From the NCBI GenBank assembly GCA_028551475.1, contig CM052355.1, positions 26,563,580-26,627,579 on the forward strand: a DNA stretch of 64,000 nucleotides, given 5' to 3'. Source of the DNA: Casuarina equisetifolia. Lineage: Eukaryota; Streptophyta; Magnoliopsida; Fagales; Casuarinaceae. A model generated the notes under the pieces. That model was not told the origin of the DNA and did not search any database. It was given only the letters and a program-made list of their open reading frames with translations. The position numbers and the translations under genes were made by a program. Below are positions 15,389 through 28,199 of this stretch, piece after piece; the stretch's first letter is position 1; every line of letters starts with the position of its first letter.

Positions 15389-15618
15389 CTACGTGTCTTC
15401 CTGAAAGTCCCATCGAAGCCCAAGAATCTCCTTCAGAGTTGGTCCAAATTGAATCTCCCTTACATCCCCTGCAATGTCACTGATCAAAGTTCTATCCTCA
15501 CCATCAAGGGGGAAAGAAAGATATTTACACTTTGCGTAGGCCGAACTTCGATGTTGGGCTTGGAAAATTTGTAGGGTTCATCCCTGAAACCCGCTCTAAC
15601 CGAGCTTGAACAAGCATT
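15389..15618 (-). pseudogene. Orphan terminal exon or gene relic, family not recognised
   Basis: On the minus strand a plausible acceptor (CCCTTTACAG at 15619-15628) precedes a stretch with protein-like composition. The first frame gives LVQARLERVSGMNPTNF and then FGLRK before a stop. After a one-nucleotide frame change the text continues KCKYLSFPLDGEDR, then LISDIAGDVREIQFGPTLKE, then LGLRWDFQEDT and a TAG at 15389-15391. The balanced residue use and the fit of the two frames suggest the last exon of a real gene that has lost its frame. No upstream exons were found; the flank runs into repeats. The family is not known to me. Confidence 0.4.
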
Positions 15619-15888
15619 CTGTAAAGGGAAATGTTCTCTTACAATATTATACAGGTATGCGTGTGCAAATCAAGCGTTTATTATCAAGCGTTTTCAACTT
15701 CTGAATTTCTTATCAACAAATACACTCGTAAAAAGGATCAATAGCTGAATGGTAGAGTTATTAGTTTATGATCCTCATATCTTTAGTATAAATCCTCATG
15801 CCCCTTTACCTAAAAAACAAAAAGAAAGAAAGTGTTGCACCTTTAGATGGAGAATTTCAAAAAGCTTGAGTATGATGGAAATGCTTCT

Positions 15889-15920
<32 letters not shown>

Positions 15921-16518
15921 ATTGCTGGACTAAATAGTTCCGGATCAAAGAACATAATTATATGCCTCATTCATAGAAGAATATCAAATTTGTTTGCATC
16001 AAGTATGGAAGCTTTGACAGGAATTTCAGGTTTTATTTTAGAAATTCAGAAGGATGTTCTTTTGGTACAGTTCTTGGAGATTTAAAAGACTGGTCTTTAG
16101 AATTTGAGTTTCATCCTTAGAGCCGAATAGCAATTACTTTTTAGAATGACAAGTTTTTCTCCAAGAATGAATTGAAAGTTTTCAAATTGATCTTGACTTG
16201 TGAACCCAAACTTTTCTAGTTAAAGAACGACCCATAAGATAAAACTCCTCATAAATTCAAGTTGATGGATAAAATATAATGATTATGAAGTAAAAATAAT
16301 CATGGGACTTAAGCAACAAAAAAAAAAAATTTATGTAACAACATCGGATACAATTAAGAAAAAAGAAACCTCCCACTTCTAGAGTTTAATTTATTTTATA
16401 ATTCTGACAATGTCCATCTAATCCCAAAACCTAGATAATATTATATTAAAAGGGAAACAATTGGTTGTGAAATCGGAACGTCATGCAGCTCTACTGTGTG
16501 TACTGTTGGCTTCTATTC
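15619..16518. other. Intergenic, low complexity
   Basis: This holds the possible SINE head, a (TC)n tract at about 15892-15918 and poly(A) near 16319. No gene was seen. Confidence 0.5.
15735..15815 (+). mobile_element. Possible tRNA-derived SINE head
   Basis: The text ATAGCTGAATGGTAGAGTTA resembles a polymerase III A box, and AGTATAAATCCTCATG about 35 nt later resembles a degraded B box (GGTTCRAATCC). The spacing fits a tRNA-related promoter, but no functional tRNA folds from it. No tail or target-site duplication was identified, so this is tentative. Confidence 0.28.
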
Positions 16519-16607
16519 AACTGAGAGCTTGGTACATAAAAAGGTGAAGTGAGATGTTGAAGTGGAGAATGAGGTTTCACATTTGTGTGTTGCCTTCAAA
16601 AGAGTAG
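16519..16607 (+). repeat. Detached fragment of the 1.6-kb tandem unit (unit 0)
   Basis: The 89 bp beginning AACTGAGAGCTTGGTACATA and ending CAAAAGAGTAGTG align with the stretch just before the unit boundary in every array copy (for example 29718-29802). The homology stops abruptly at 16607. The expected continuation (ACTAATGAATATCC) resumes at about 20734, so the intervening 4.1 kb interrupts the first array unit. Confidence 0.75.
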
Positions 16608-17530
16608 TGCAAGCTCATGATGGTCAAAATATAGTGGGGTTGGGTTTGGGGATGAAGGAGATGACACGTGGGTTTCCAGTAGTAGGTGCGAGGGGTTATG
16701 TTTGTAGAAGAAAGTGGCAGTGAAGGAATGGGACCTTGTTTGACTTTTAGATTGGAGTCGATTGTGCCTTGTGTAGGCTGAGATGCAGGTGTGCCGAGTT
16801 ACATCAGGGTTGGTTTTATTTAGTGGGTTGTTAGAAATTGATGGAAAGGTGGAGGCTTGCAGTTTGAATAGATGGGTTGCAATGTTATTGACGTTGAAAG
16901 CCTTGGCAAATGGGAATTGAGTCTCATTAAAAATAACATTCTGTGAAATGAAAATTGGCTTGGTTCGAATGTGATAGCCAAACACTAACCAATAAAGGTA
17001 TAAGAAACTGATATGGGAGAGAGCCTATCCTTCAGTGTTTCTCATAGAAAGGAAAAGCATAGGCTTCCAAAGTTTTGAAGAAAATTGCACTCAAAGTGTA
17101 CGTTTTAGAGTCTCTCATAGGATGATTGATTTTCCAATGAATATTGTGATGGTAAATGCCTCAACCTAGAGACAATTGGGAACATGTCCATCACATAACA
17201 TGGTTTTGGCCTAACTCAATGATGTGTTGATGTTTGCGTTTTATGACATTGTTTTGTTATGGTGTGTATTGAGATATGAACATTGATGAATGATACACTC
17301 CTTTGGTAGATAATTAGATAGTTTGGCGTTGAGGAATTCTCCTCCATTATCGGTTTGTAAGATTTTGATTAAAAGTCCAAATTATTTTTCTCCCATTGTC
17401 TTCAAAGTAAAAGGTATGAAAAAAAAAATTCAAATTTTCACTTTAACGGATAAAACATGAAAACCTAGTATTTTCATCAACAAAGGTTACATAATAGCGA
17501 AAACCTTGAGGAGCTAGATCTTTTCAAGAG
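16608..17530 (-). mobile_element. Ty1/Copia retrotransposon relic: integrase core and downstream polyprotein
   Basis: The minus strand reads GFRYYVTFVDENTRFSCF (around 17500-17440) and then IKILQTDNGGEFLNAKL with LPKECIIHQ and LNTHHNKT (17370-17247). These match the integrase catalytic core of Copia polyproteins (the TDNGGEF motif followed by the HQ..., NTPQQN-type segment). Further on, TKPIFISQNVIFNETQFPF (around 16970-16905) matches the SRNVIF-DE-FPF segment after integrase. In-frame stops and frameshifts make it non-functional. No reverse transcriptase was found; the relic ends abruptly at 16608 against the unit-0 fragment, so one end is truncated. No intact LTR was seen. Confidence 0.75.
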
Positions 17531-19100
17531 GTCGACTACAACAGCTTTGGAATAAAACACGCAAGAAAAATCCAAAGAAAATACAAGACAAGACTCGTTC
17601 TCACCGATTATTGAATAAAAAAGTAAATAGACAATTCTCGATTATAGCATTGAGAAGGAGAAGAAACCCTAAAGTTCTTAGATGAATGAAAAAGACCAAA
17701 AACTTTGCAGAATGGGACTTGGGATGTTCGTGAGCCTCACAAACTCTAGCGACGGACCATTCTCGATGGTCTAATTAATGAACAAAGAAAAGTTTAGGGA
17801 CAAACCAAACTTAACACTGAAAACATTTCCTCAGTTTGTTTTTCTGTTTTTTTTTGGCACATATCCAATGTTACCCATAATAAAGACATTCTCTATCCTC
17901 CAAACTCGTATCTAACCTAGCTACCGACTCTATCATGGCTTTCGGCCGGGCCTCCCTGCTTTTGATGGGAAGCCCTACCATCCACCTGTCAACATCGGAC
18001 AACACTATACCATCATTAACGACCCTACCCATTCTGATGATCAAATCCCTCCCTTGCAAATCTTTCAATAGATTGACCTCTTTCGACTTTGTTTGCAGTG
18101 GTGACTTCTTTCCCAGGTATATCCAAGGTCCCGATGGCAACGCACCCTCGAGATTTTGTTGACAACCACCAAAGTATCAAGTTCTTTGAAGAGGAATGGG
18201 GGCTGTTGCTGCTTACCATCGTCATACCCTCATTGCAAAGTTCAGTGGCTCGCGACCTCCAATAGACATCTTTTAATGATTCATCAACACTACTTGGGGG
18301 TTGGCAAAATTAGCAATTGTGGGGTTTATTTCTATTCGGTCTATCATCATTCACTTGCAATTTGAAGAAAATTTTGCTCGGCCATGGTCTACTAAGAATC
18401 AGGTCTTTGAAAAATCCTTTTTAGTTTTTTTTTTTTGGGCTTTTTTAGTGAAACCAGAATTGTATCAAAGATCCAACAATGGTAGTCTTATGGATTCAAC
18501 TAATCAAATCACCTCTACTCAGCCATAGCCCAGATGCACTAGAAAAAATTGGAATTCAATCGGGAAACCTTTTGTACTCAAATCTTCGAACAAAGAAATT
18601 CAAGCATCCGGCTCGGGTTTGCATTGAAATGGATTTGTCAAGAACTCTTCCTGATTGCTAAATCCAACTTGGACTTATTAATAAAAGTTATTAGGACTAA
18701 GTCCCTGTGTTCTTTTTTTAAAAAAAAAATTTTTTTTTTTAAAAAAAGAAAAGAAAAACAACAACAACTTTGGGACAAAGATGGCTCTTACAAGCTAGAT
18801 AGCTAATACAACCAAAACAAGCACTGTCATTCAATGAAAGGAGTTTTTGCTCAAGATAACTTTTCAAAATTCCTAGGCCAGCATACCCAAGTCTGCAATC
18901 CCACCTGCTTCCGCTTAGATAAAAGAAAGCCGTAGTTTGGTTTCAAGAAGCACGTACAGATATGTGCATTGGTTGTGGTATGAATGTAGGGGTTGAGAAT
19001 ATTGTTGTTTTAAGACATATAACTTGAAAGAGTTGATTGATAACTCCATTTACGCTCTTTGCAACTGCATTTAAGGAAACTAATGTATCCCTTTGGACAG
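17531..19100. other. Repeat-derived or unassigned sequence
   Basis: The minus strand has a moderately long open frame (about 17871-18225) containing LLKDLQGRDLIIRMGR. It could be a decayed retroelement gag/pre-integrase region, but it lacks a diagnostic motif. An A/T palindrome-like run lies at about 18712-18760. No host gene was recognised. Confidence 0.4.
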
Positions 19101-19109
19101 AAACATAGC

Positions 19110-20410
19110 TTTCGGTATGGGTTTTCTAGGGTATGTTTCTGTTCGGTAAAATCTAAATGCAAGTGAACATGTCGAACAAGTAATATAATGATAAGAAAGA
19201 TATCGTCCCACAGAGATTGGTGATTACTAAACCAATTAATTACTAACAGTGAACAACTCCTAGAATTTATCTAGCAAATCAAATTAATAGATGATAGATT
19301 AACTAACTAAATCTAAGAAAACTAAATACAAGAAATATGTTAGAGCATATGATTTCACCATAATTACTAGGTATTAATATTGATTATTTATGCTTGCAAG
19401 AGGGATAATATCTATGTGATGGCGGAATTTCCTAATTTATTTACTATCCTATGTCTAGGTATAGCAAACCTATTTAGTTCATTAATTCACTATATCTCTA
19501 TATGTGAATTGAAACAAATCAAATGCATTAGGATCTATGAATATTCCCAGTTTACACCAAAAGCCACACAAACAATATGGTATATGTCTATCCATATTTA
19601 ATTTATGGTTACATATTACAAGAAGCAACTGCATGCTATTTCCTGTCGGTCTTTAACATGCAAATCAAGTCATCTAAGTGGTAGCTAATCACCTAAAAGC
19701 ATTAAACTCCGTAATATGTAACTTCACATAAATAAAATATCTTACAAAACATAATAATCATAAGATTCATACCATCATAATTAGGTTACATTGTAGCTCT
19801 AACAAAGATAAACTAAAACATAAAGAAATAATGAGGAAGAATGGTAATAAGAAATAAAGAAGGCATCTTGAATCCAAGAACAAGAAGTCTGTCACCCTTT
19901 TTGTCTTCTCTTCAAGAAAACCTTGAATTCTTGACCTCTTTCTTGAGTTGTGCTCAATTTCCTCCCTCTCCCTTTCTTTTGCCTCTTCTCTTCTCTTAAA
20001 TAGGGTTTAGGTTTAGACCTATCTCCTATCCTAGTAGAATTAGGTTTTAGAGACCTAAAACAATTGGGTTTTAGAGACCTAAAACAATTGGGTTTTGAAC
20101 TCCTAAATTAATTGAGACTTGAATTCCTAACATGACTGAGTTTTCTATTTAAATAGAAAATCCAATAACGATAGAAAATCTAATAACAATTATCCAAAGC
20201 CTAAGCCCATCTTGACTTTCTTGATCTTGATATTATAATTTTGCCACACAATAAGCATCAGGTTCTCCATGTTCATCCTTTTTCTCCTTGTGCTACAAAA
20301 ACAAGACAAATTCAAATAAATAAGATGAGTTCAAATATTTTCTCATAAACATTGTATTATTTATTGCCTAAAAAATAGGTAAAATAACTCTATAAAAATA
20401 GAGTTATCAG
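19110..20410. repeat. Probable dispersed repeat (non-coding)
   Basis: The phrase AAAGATATCGTCCCACAGAG (about 19197) belongs to a text type that I associate with dispersed non-coding repeats in eudicot genomes. Within it, the 24-bp phrase GGTTTTAGAGACCTAAAACA recurs at about 20042 and 20070, forming a short local tandem repeat near a pyrimidine-rich stretch (19900-20000). Boundaries are approximate and the class is unknown. Confidence 0.35.
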
Positions 20411-20732
20411 TTTCTTTTCTTTATTAAAACATTATAGATGATCTAAGCACGCTGAAAAGGGAATTTAAAGTGCTAGATTATTCTTAGATGTTTGATGGGC
20501 TGGTTAGGATGTACATGCTTTTCATAGCCTTAAAATCAGTATAAGAAAAAGGAGAGGATGAATTTCAGCTTTCTTATAGGCAACATGTGCAAAATTTGAG
20601 CCAACATTTTTTAGACAAACTCGCTAATATTAGTGTGTTTTAAAATGTCAAAGATTGAGAATTAAATATGTGATTAAATGGAGTTTCATCTCCTATTACC
20701 TATTAGTTCCCAGTTGCATGTTGGTAAACCAA

Positions 20733-21836
20733 ATTTGTGACTAATGAATATCCATTTGCTTGCAAAATGTAGTAGAAATTTAGTGAGCTCAAAATTGTTT
20801 TCTTTAGTATTGGTACATTTTATGTCTTATTGTTTCTATATTATGCTAGTACAAAACCTACTTTCATTGAAAACATGGAGAAGAGGGTTTAGATGCTAGC
20901 CTATTATTAAGTGCGAGCTTGAGACATTGTTTCACAAATGGGCATGAGCACTAGGATGCAAATGTGGTTTACAATTGTTTATGTGCTTATGCTACCATTG
21001 ATAACACTAGAAGTGTAGAAAATCTTTTCTGGACAAATATAGTGGCTCCATTGACAAAGAAAATTATTTCACATGAAGTGTTACTAGTGGTAGTGGAGTC
21101 ATTTAGAAATGAGCTTGAGAATGATTAAAAGCAAATTAAACAATGTGTTAATAAAGATTACAAGTTCTTATTTGGAATTACTTTCATAGGTATAGTCAAT
21201 TGCCTTTTGTTCTATTATATTATCCTCAATAATGTACAAATTATTGTATTTGATAAATGGCTTGCTTTGAGAATTCTTTTATCACTTGATGTTATTGTAG
21301 ACATCAAGTTATATTAAAGTCCTAATTTCACAACCTTACCCCATGCTCTTGTGTCTTCCTCTCATCGTGTTGGGTCATAGGTGAAAATCTATTATTTGTT
21401 GTTGCAATCATTCATTTTTACAATATAAAAACCATCTTTCTTAATTTTATGGCATCTCATTCTAATTGGTGCTATCTTTAACTTGTAGTCTTTTAATGTT
21501 CTTTTTTCATGAAGCTTTTAATTGAGGGATAGTTTGCCTTATTAATTATCACTATAAAACCACAATGACATGCATTCATCTTACAAATACTTATTAGCTA
21601 TAGGAATACTAATGTCTAGACAATAGACCCAACATAAGAAAAATGTTAGATCATAGCATATTATCTAATTGGCTACTTCTTTATTTAGCAATGGATTGAA
21701 GTGTTAAGAAGACTTGGGCATTGAACCTTGGAATTTGGGATGCTATGATTGAGAGCCTAGTACATAAAGAGGTGAAGTGAATTGTTAAAGTGGAGAATGA
21801 AGATTCACAACTTATGTGTTGCTTTCAAAAAGTAAT
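20733..21836 (+). pseudogene. Array unit 1 (shortened, lacks block B)
   Basis: The unit is 1,104 bp, about 500 bp shorter than the others. Block A (about 21057-21189) has an in-frame TAA within the END-KQIKQ segment. After the ATATTATCTAATTGG text at about 21660 it jumps straight to the GAAGACTTGGGCATT text, so block B and its acceptor are deleted. Confidence 0.7.
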
Positions 21837-23451
21837 GACTAATGAATACCCACTTGTTTATACAATGTAATAAAAATTTAGTGAGCTCAAAATTATTTTC
21901 CTTAGTATTGATATATTTTATGCTTATGTTGTTTCTATGTGATGCTAGTACAAAACTTACCTTTCATTGAGAACATGTAAAACCTACCTTCGTTGAAAAC
22001 ATGTATAAGAGGGTTAAGGGTGCTAGCCAATTATTAGATGTGAGCTTAGGACATTGTTTCATAGGTTGGCATGAGCACTAAGGTGTAAATGTAATTTACA
22101 ATTTTTTATGTGCTTATGTTACCATTGATAACACTAGGAGTGCAGAAGAAATTTTTTGATAAACTATAGTGGCTTTATCGGTAGTGAAAATTATTCCATG
22201 TAAAATGTTAGTCATGGTTGTGGATTCATTCAAGGATGAGCTTGATAATGATTATAAATAAATCAAACAATATGTTGACAAAGACTATAAGTTATTGTTG
22301 CCAATTGCTTCCACAAATAGTCACTTGCCTTTTGTGCTATTATCTTATTTCCAATGTAAAAATATTTGCATTTGATAAATGAGTTACTTTGGGAATTCTT
22401 TTATCAATAAGTGTTTTTGAAGTCATCAAGTTCTATTGAAGTCCTAATTTCACAACCTCATCCAATGCTCTAGTGTCTTCCTTTTATCCTATTGGGTCAT
22501 GAGCTAAAATTCATTGTCTATTGTTGTAGTCATTGGTCTTTACCTCATAAAAACCATTTTTCTTAATTTTATGTCATCTTATTTTGATTGATGCTATCTT
22601 TAACTTGTAGTCTCTTAATATTTCCTATTTTATAAAGCTCTTAATTAGGAGATAGTTTGCATTATCAATTATCACTATACAACCACTTATGACATGCATT
22701 CATGTTATTAATATCTATTAACTATAGGATACTAATGTCTATATAACAAAATTAACATAAGAAAAATATCTAATTGGTTGTTTCTTTATATAGGAGTCGT
22801 TACTATCATTTTTCATTACCATTAATTATTTTGATGTTGGTTTTTTTTTTTAACCTTTAGAAAAGTCAAGTTTGCATGTGTTTAACTTAGCAAATTCAAT
22901 CCTTAAAAAAGTTTCCTTTGCAATCCAAAAGGGAAAACCATATGTTTTTTTTTTTCTTTTGGAATACCTTTGGAATTCTTGAAAAACTACAAGTCAAGCC
23001 TTGATTTCTTGGTTTATCTAGAAGGTAGCGATCAAATCTCTCTTTCTCTTCTTTTCTTCCCATTCTTTCTTTTACTTATGTCTTGAATATTATAAAAAAC
23101 TTCAAGCACAACTAAAATATCACTCTATCAATGCATTTTTTGAGCAAATGTTAAGCACCTATGTATTTTTTTACTAATTGGATGTTGGACTGAGTGAATA
23201 GTGCATACATGAGATTAGGTTTTTGCACCTTTTCCTTGCCTTGATTGATCATGGGATGTGTTTGTATTGGCACTGAAACTAATATTCTAGCATGATAAAA
23301 AATTGTGAATTACATGTACTGAAAAGACTTGGGCATTAAATCTTGGGACTCAAGATGTTATAACTAAGAGCTTGGTACACAAAGTGATGAAGTAAGATGT
23401 TGGGGTAAAGAACAAAGATTTATAGCTTACCTATTGCTTTCAAGGAATAGT
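21837..23451 (+). pseudogene. Array unit 2
   Basis: Block A has an in-frame TAA (TATAAATAAATC near 22253), and the donor GT after CCACAA (about 22315) is missing. Block B lies at 22861-23024 after a good acceptor but carries small indels (164 nt against 162 in the best copies). Confidence 0.7.
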
Positions 23452-25057
23452 GACTAATGAATATCCACTTATTTATAAAATGTAGTAGAAATTTAATGAG
23501 CTCAAACTTGTTTTCTTTAGTATCAATACATTTTGTACTAATGTTGTTCCTATATTATGCTAGTACAGAACCTACCTTTCATTGAGAATACGTAGAAGAG
23601 GGTTTAGAGTGTTAGCCTATTATTAGATGTGAGCTTGGGACATTATTTCACAAATGGGCATGACCGCTAGGATGTAAATGTAATTTATAATTGTTTATGT
23701 ACTTATGCTTCCATTACATTAGGAGTACAAAAGAAATTTTTTGAACAATTTTAGTGGCTTCATTGATGGTGTAAATTATTCCACATGAAGTGTTAGCTAT
23801 GATTGTGGAGTCATACAAGGATGAGCTTGAGAATGATTATAAGCAAATCAAACAATGTGTTGACATAGATTACAAGTTCTTACTGGAAATTGCTTCCACA
23901 AGTATAGTCACTTGCCTTTTGTGCTATTATCTTTTTCCTAACATAGAAAAATTAATATTTGATAAATGGGTTGCTTTGAGAATTCTTTTATCAATTAGTG
24001 TTGTTGTAAACATTAATTTATATTGAAATCCCAATTTCACAACCTCATCCTATGCTTTGGTGTCTTCCTCTTATCCTTTTGGGTCATGGACTAAAACATA
24101 TTATTTGTTATTATAATTGTTAATCTCTATCATATAAAAACAATCTCTCTTAATCTTATGACATCTTATTCTGATTGGTTCTATCTTTAACTTGTAGTCT
24201 AATAGTATTTTCCTTTTTATCAAGCTTTTAATTAAAAGGTAGTTTTCATTATCAATTTTTACTATAGAACCGCTTATGACATGCATTCATCTTATTAATA
24301 TTTATTAAATATAGGAAGACTAATGTCTAGACAATATACCTAACATAAGAAAAATGTTAGGTTATAGCATGTTACCTAATTGTTTATTTCTTTATATAGG
24401 AGTCATTATTGTCATTTTTCATTGCCACTAATTGTTTTAATGTTGGTCATTTTTTTTAATTCCTTTAGAAAATTTAAGTTTGCATGTGTTTGACTTTTTA
24501 GCAAATTAGATCTTTAAAGAGGTTCTCTTTGTAATTTAAAAGGGAAAACCATGTGTTTTTTCTCTTGGAAAACTTCTTGAATTTTTGAAACATTACAAGT
24601 CAAGCCTTGATATCTTGGCTTATCTAAAAGGTAGAGATCAAATCTCTCAATCTTTCCTCCTTCTCCAATTCTTTCTTTTACTTATATCCTAAATATTGTA
24701 AAGAACTTCAACTACAACTAAAATATCACTCTATCAATGCATTTTTTATGTAAATATTAAGCACTTGTGTATTTGTCACTAATGGGATGTTGGACTAAGT
24801 GAATAGTATATACTTAAGATTGGGTCTTTGCATCCTATCCCTGCCTTGAGCGATCATGAGATGTGTTTGTATTGACACTAAAACTAATATTATAGCATGA
24901 GAAAAAGTTGTGAATTACATGTGTTGAGAAGACTTAGGCACCAAAACCTTGGAATTTAGGATGTTGTAATTGAGAACTTGGTACATAAGAAGGTGAAGTG
25001 AGCTATTAAGGTGGAGAATGAAGATTCATAACTTATGTGTTACTTTCAAAAAGTAGT
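23452..25057 (+). pseudogene. Array unit 3
   Basis: Block A (23769-23901) is open from 23790 and keeps the ACAA|GTATAG donor; it reads DELENDYKQIKQCVDIDYKF. Block B (24469-24630, 162 nt) keeps the acceptor CCTTTAG and donor AAAG|GTAG but has an in-frame TAG after FLAN. Confidence 0.7.
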
Positions 25058-26622
25058 GACTAATACATACCCATTTGTCTATAAAACGTAGTTGAAATTT
25101 AGTGAGCTTAAAATTGTTTTCTTCAGTATTAATATATTTTATGCTCATGTTATTTTCATATTATGCCAATATAGAACCTACCTTTCTTTGAAAACATGGA
25201 GAAGAGGATTTAAAGTTCTAGCCTATTATTAGATGTGAGCTTAGGACATTGTTTCACAAATGAGTATATGCACTGGGATGTAAATGCAATTTAGATTTGT
25301 TTGTGTGCTTATGTTGCAATTGATAACATTAGGAGTGCATAAGAAATTTTCAACTACAATGGTTTCATTGACAGTGAAAATTATTCTACATAAAATGTTA
25401 ATTGTGGTTGTGGAATCATTTAAGGATGAGCTTGAAAATGACTATAAGCAAATCAAACAATATGTTAACAAAGACTACAAGTTCTTGTTGGAAATTGCTT
25501 CCATAAATAGTCACTTGTCTTTTATGCTATTATCTTATATCCAGTGTAAAAATATTTGCATTTGATACATGGGTTGCTTTGGGAATTCTTTTATCAATCA
25601 ATATTATTATATATGTCAAGTTATATTGAAGTCCTAATTTCACAATCTCATCCCATGCTCTCTAATGTCTTCCTTTCATCTTGTTGGGTCATGGGTCAAA
25701 ATTCATTATTTGTTGTTGCAATCATTGGTCTTTACCATATAAAAATTATCTTTTTTAGTTTTATGGCATTTCATTTTGATTGATGCTATCTTTAACTTGT
25801 AATCTTTTAATATTTCTTATTTTATGGAGCTCTTAATTAAGGGATAGTTTGCATTATCAATTATCAATATAGAACCACTTATGACATGGGTTCATCTTAC
25901 TACTATCTGTTAACTATAAGATACTAATGTTTAAATAACAAACCCAACATAAGAAAAATATCTAATTGGTTGTTTCTTTATATAGGAGTTGTTACTATCA
26001 TTTTTCATTATCATTTATTATTTTGATGATGGTTTTTTTTCTTTTAACCTTTAGAAAAGTCAAGTTTGCATGTGTTTAACTTCTTAGCAAATTCAATCCT
26101 TATAAAAGTTCTCTCTACAATCCAAAAAGGGAAACCATGTGGTTTTCTCTCGAAAGACCTTTAGAATTCTCAAAAAATTACAAGTCAAGCCTTGATTTCT
26201 TGGCTTATCTAGAAGGTATCGATCAAATCTCTCTCTCTCTCCTGTACTTATGTCCTAAATATTGTAAGAAACTTCAAGCACAACTAAAATATCACTTTTT
26301 CAATGCATTTTTTTAAGTAAATGTTAAGCACATTTGTATTTTTTAACTAATGGAATGTTGGACTGAGTGAATAGTGCATACTTGAGATTGGGTTTTTGCA
26401 CCATATCCCTGCCTATAGTGAATATGGGATGTGTTTGTATTAGCATTGAAACTAATATTCTAGCATAAGAAGAAATTGTGAATTACAAGTGCTGAGAAGA
26501 CTTAGGCACTAAAATTTGGAATTCAGGATTTTGTAACTAAGAGCTTTGTATACAAAGAGGTGAATAGGTGTTGAGGTAAAGAATGAAGATTCATAGCTTA
26601 TGTGTTACTTTCAAAGAGTAGT
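25058..26622 (+). pseudogene. Array unit 4
   Basis: Block A is open (DELENDYKQIKQYVNKDYKF), but the donor GT after CCATAA (about 25505) is lost. Block B lies at about 26055-26215 with an intact acceptor (161 nt, so one base short). Confidence 0.7.
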
Positions 26623-28199
26623 GACTAATGAATTTCTGTTTATCTATAAAATGTAGTAGAAATTTAGTGTGCTCAAAATTGTTTTCTTTAGCACTAATAC
26701 ATTTTATGCTCATGTTGTTTCTATATTATACTCGTACAAAACTTACCTTTCTCTGAGAACATGTAGAAGAGGGTTTAAAGTAGCGTTTATTGTTAAATGC
26801 GAGCTTGGGACATTATTTCACAAATGGGCATGAGCACTAGGATGTAAATACAATTTACAATTGTTTATGTACTTATGTTGCCATTACACCAAGAGTGCAT
26901 AAGAAATTGTTCAAACAACTATAATGAATTCATTGATGGTGAAAATTATTTCACATGAAGTGTTAGTTATGGTTGTAGAGTCATCCAAGGATGAGCTTGA
27001 GAATGATTATAAGCAGATCAAACAATTTGTTGACAAAGACTACAAGTTCTTGTTGGAAATTGCTTCCATAAGTATAGTTCTTTCCCTTTTGTGCTATTAT
27101 CTTATCACAACATAAAAATATTTGTATTTGATAAATGGGTTATTTTGGGAATTCTTTTATCACCAAGTGTTGTTGTAGATGTCAAGTTATATTAAGTCCC
27201 AATTTCATAACTTCACCCCATGCTCTAGTGTCTTTCTTTCATCTTGTTGGTTCATAGGCCAAAATCCATTTTTTGTTGTTATTATCATTAGTCTTTACCA
27301 TATAAAAACCATAATTCTTAATTTTATAGCATCTCATTTTGATTGATGTTATCTTTAACTTATAGTCTCTTAATGTTTCCTTTTTTATAAAGCTTTTAAT
27401 TAAAGGATAGTTTGCATTATCAATTATCACTATAGAACCACTTATGACATGCATTCATCTTACTAATATATGTTGATTATAGGATATTAATGTCTAGATA
27501 ACAAACCCAACATAAGAAAAATATCTAATTGGTTGTTTCTTTATATAGGAGTCATTACTATCATTTTTCATTATCACTAACTATTTTGATATTGTTTTTT
27601 CTTTAATCTTTAAAAAATTCAAGTTTGCATGTGTTTGACTTCTTAGCAAATTCAATTCTTAAAGAGGTTTTCTCTACAATTCAAAAGGAAAAATCATGTG
27701 GTTTTTTCTTGGAAGATTTCTAGAAGTCTTGAAAAATTACAAGTGAAACCTTGATTTCTTAGCTTATTTAAAGGTAGCGATTAAATCTTTTACTTTCTAA
27801 TCATCCTCCTATTCTTTCTTTTACTTATGTCTTGAATATTGTAAAAAACTTCTAGCACAACTAAAGTATTGCTTTATCAATGCATTTTTTGAGTACATGT
27901 TTAGCACTTTTACATCTTTTGACTAGTAGGATGTTGGACTAAGTGAATAGTACATACTTGAGATTGAGTTTTTGCACCCTTATCCTTGCCTTGGGCAATC
28001 ATGGAATGTGTTTGTATTAGTACTAAAACTAATATTCTAGCATGAAAAAGAGCTATGGATTACACATGACCAAAAGACTTGGGCATAAAACCTTGGAATT
28101 TAGCATGCTATAACTGAAAGCTTGGTATACAAAAAGGTGAAGTAAGATGTTGAGGTAAAGAATGAAGATTCATAGCTTGTGTTATGTTCAAAGAGTAGT
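26623..28199 (+). pseudogene. Array unit 5
   Basis: Block A is open (DELENDYKQIKQFVDKDYKF) and keeps its GTATAG donor (about 27074). In block B (about 27613-27773) the acceptor AG has changed to AA. Confidence 0.7.

Noticed and set aside
15735..15815. A functional tRNA gene
   Set aside because: Only A-box-like and degraded B-box-like words are present; no cloverleaf acceptor stem pairs.
18712..18760. A/T palindrome as a hairpin terminator or element end
   Set aside because: Simple poly(T)/poly(A) runs pair by composition alone.
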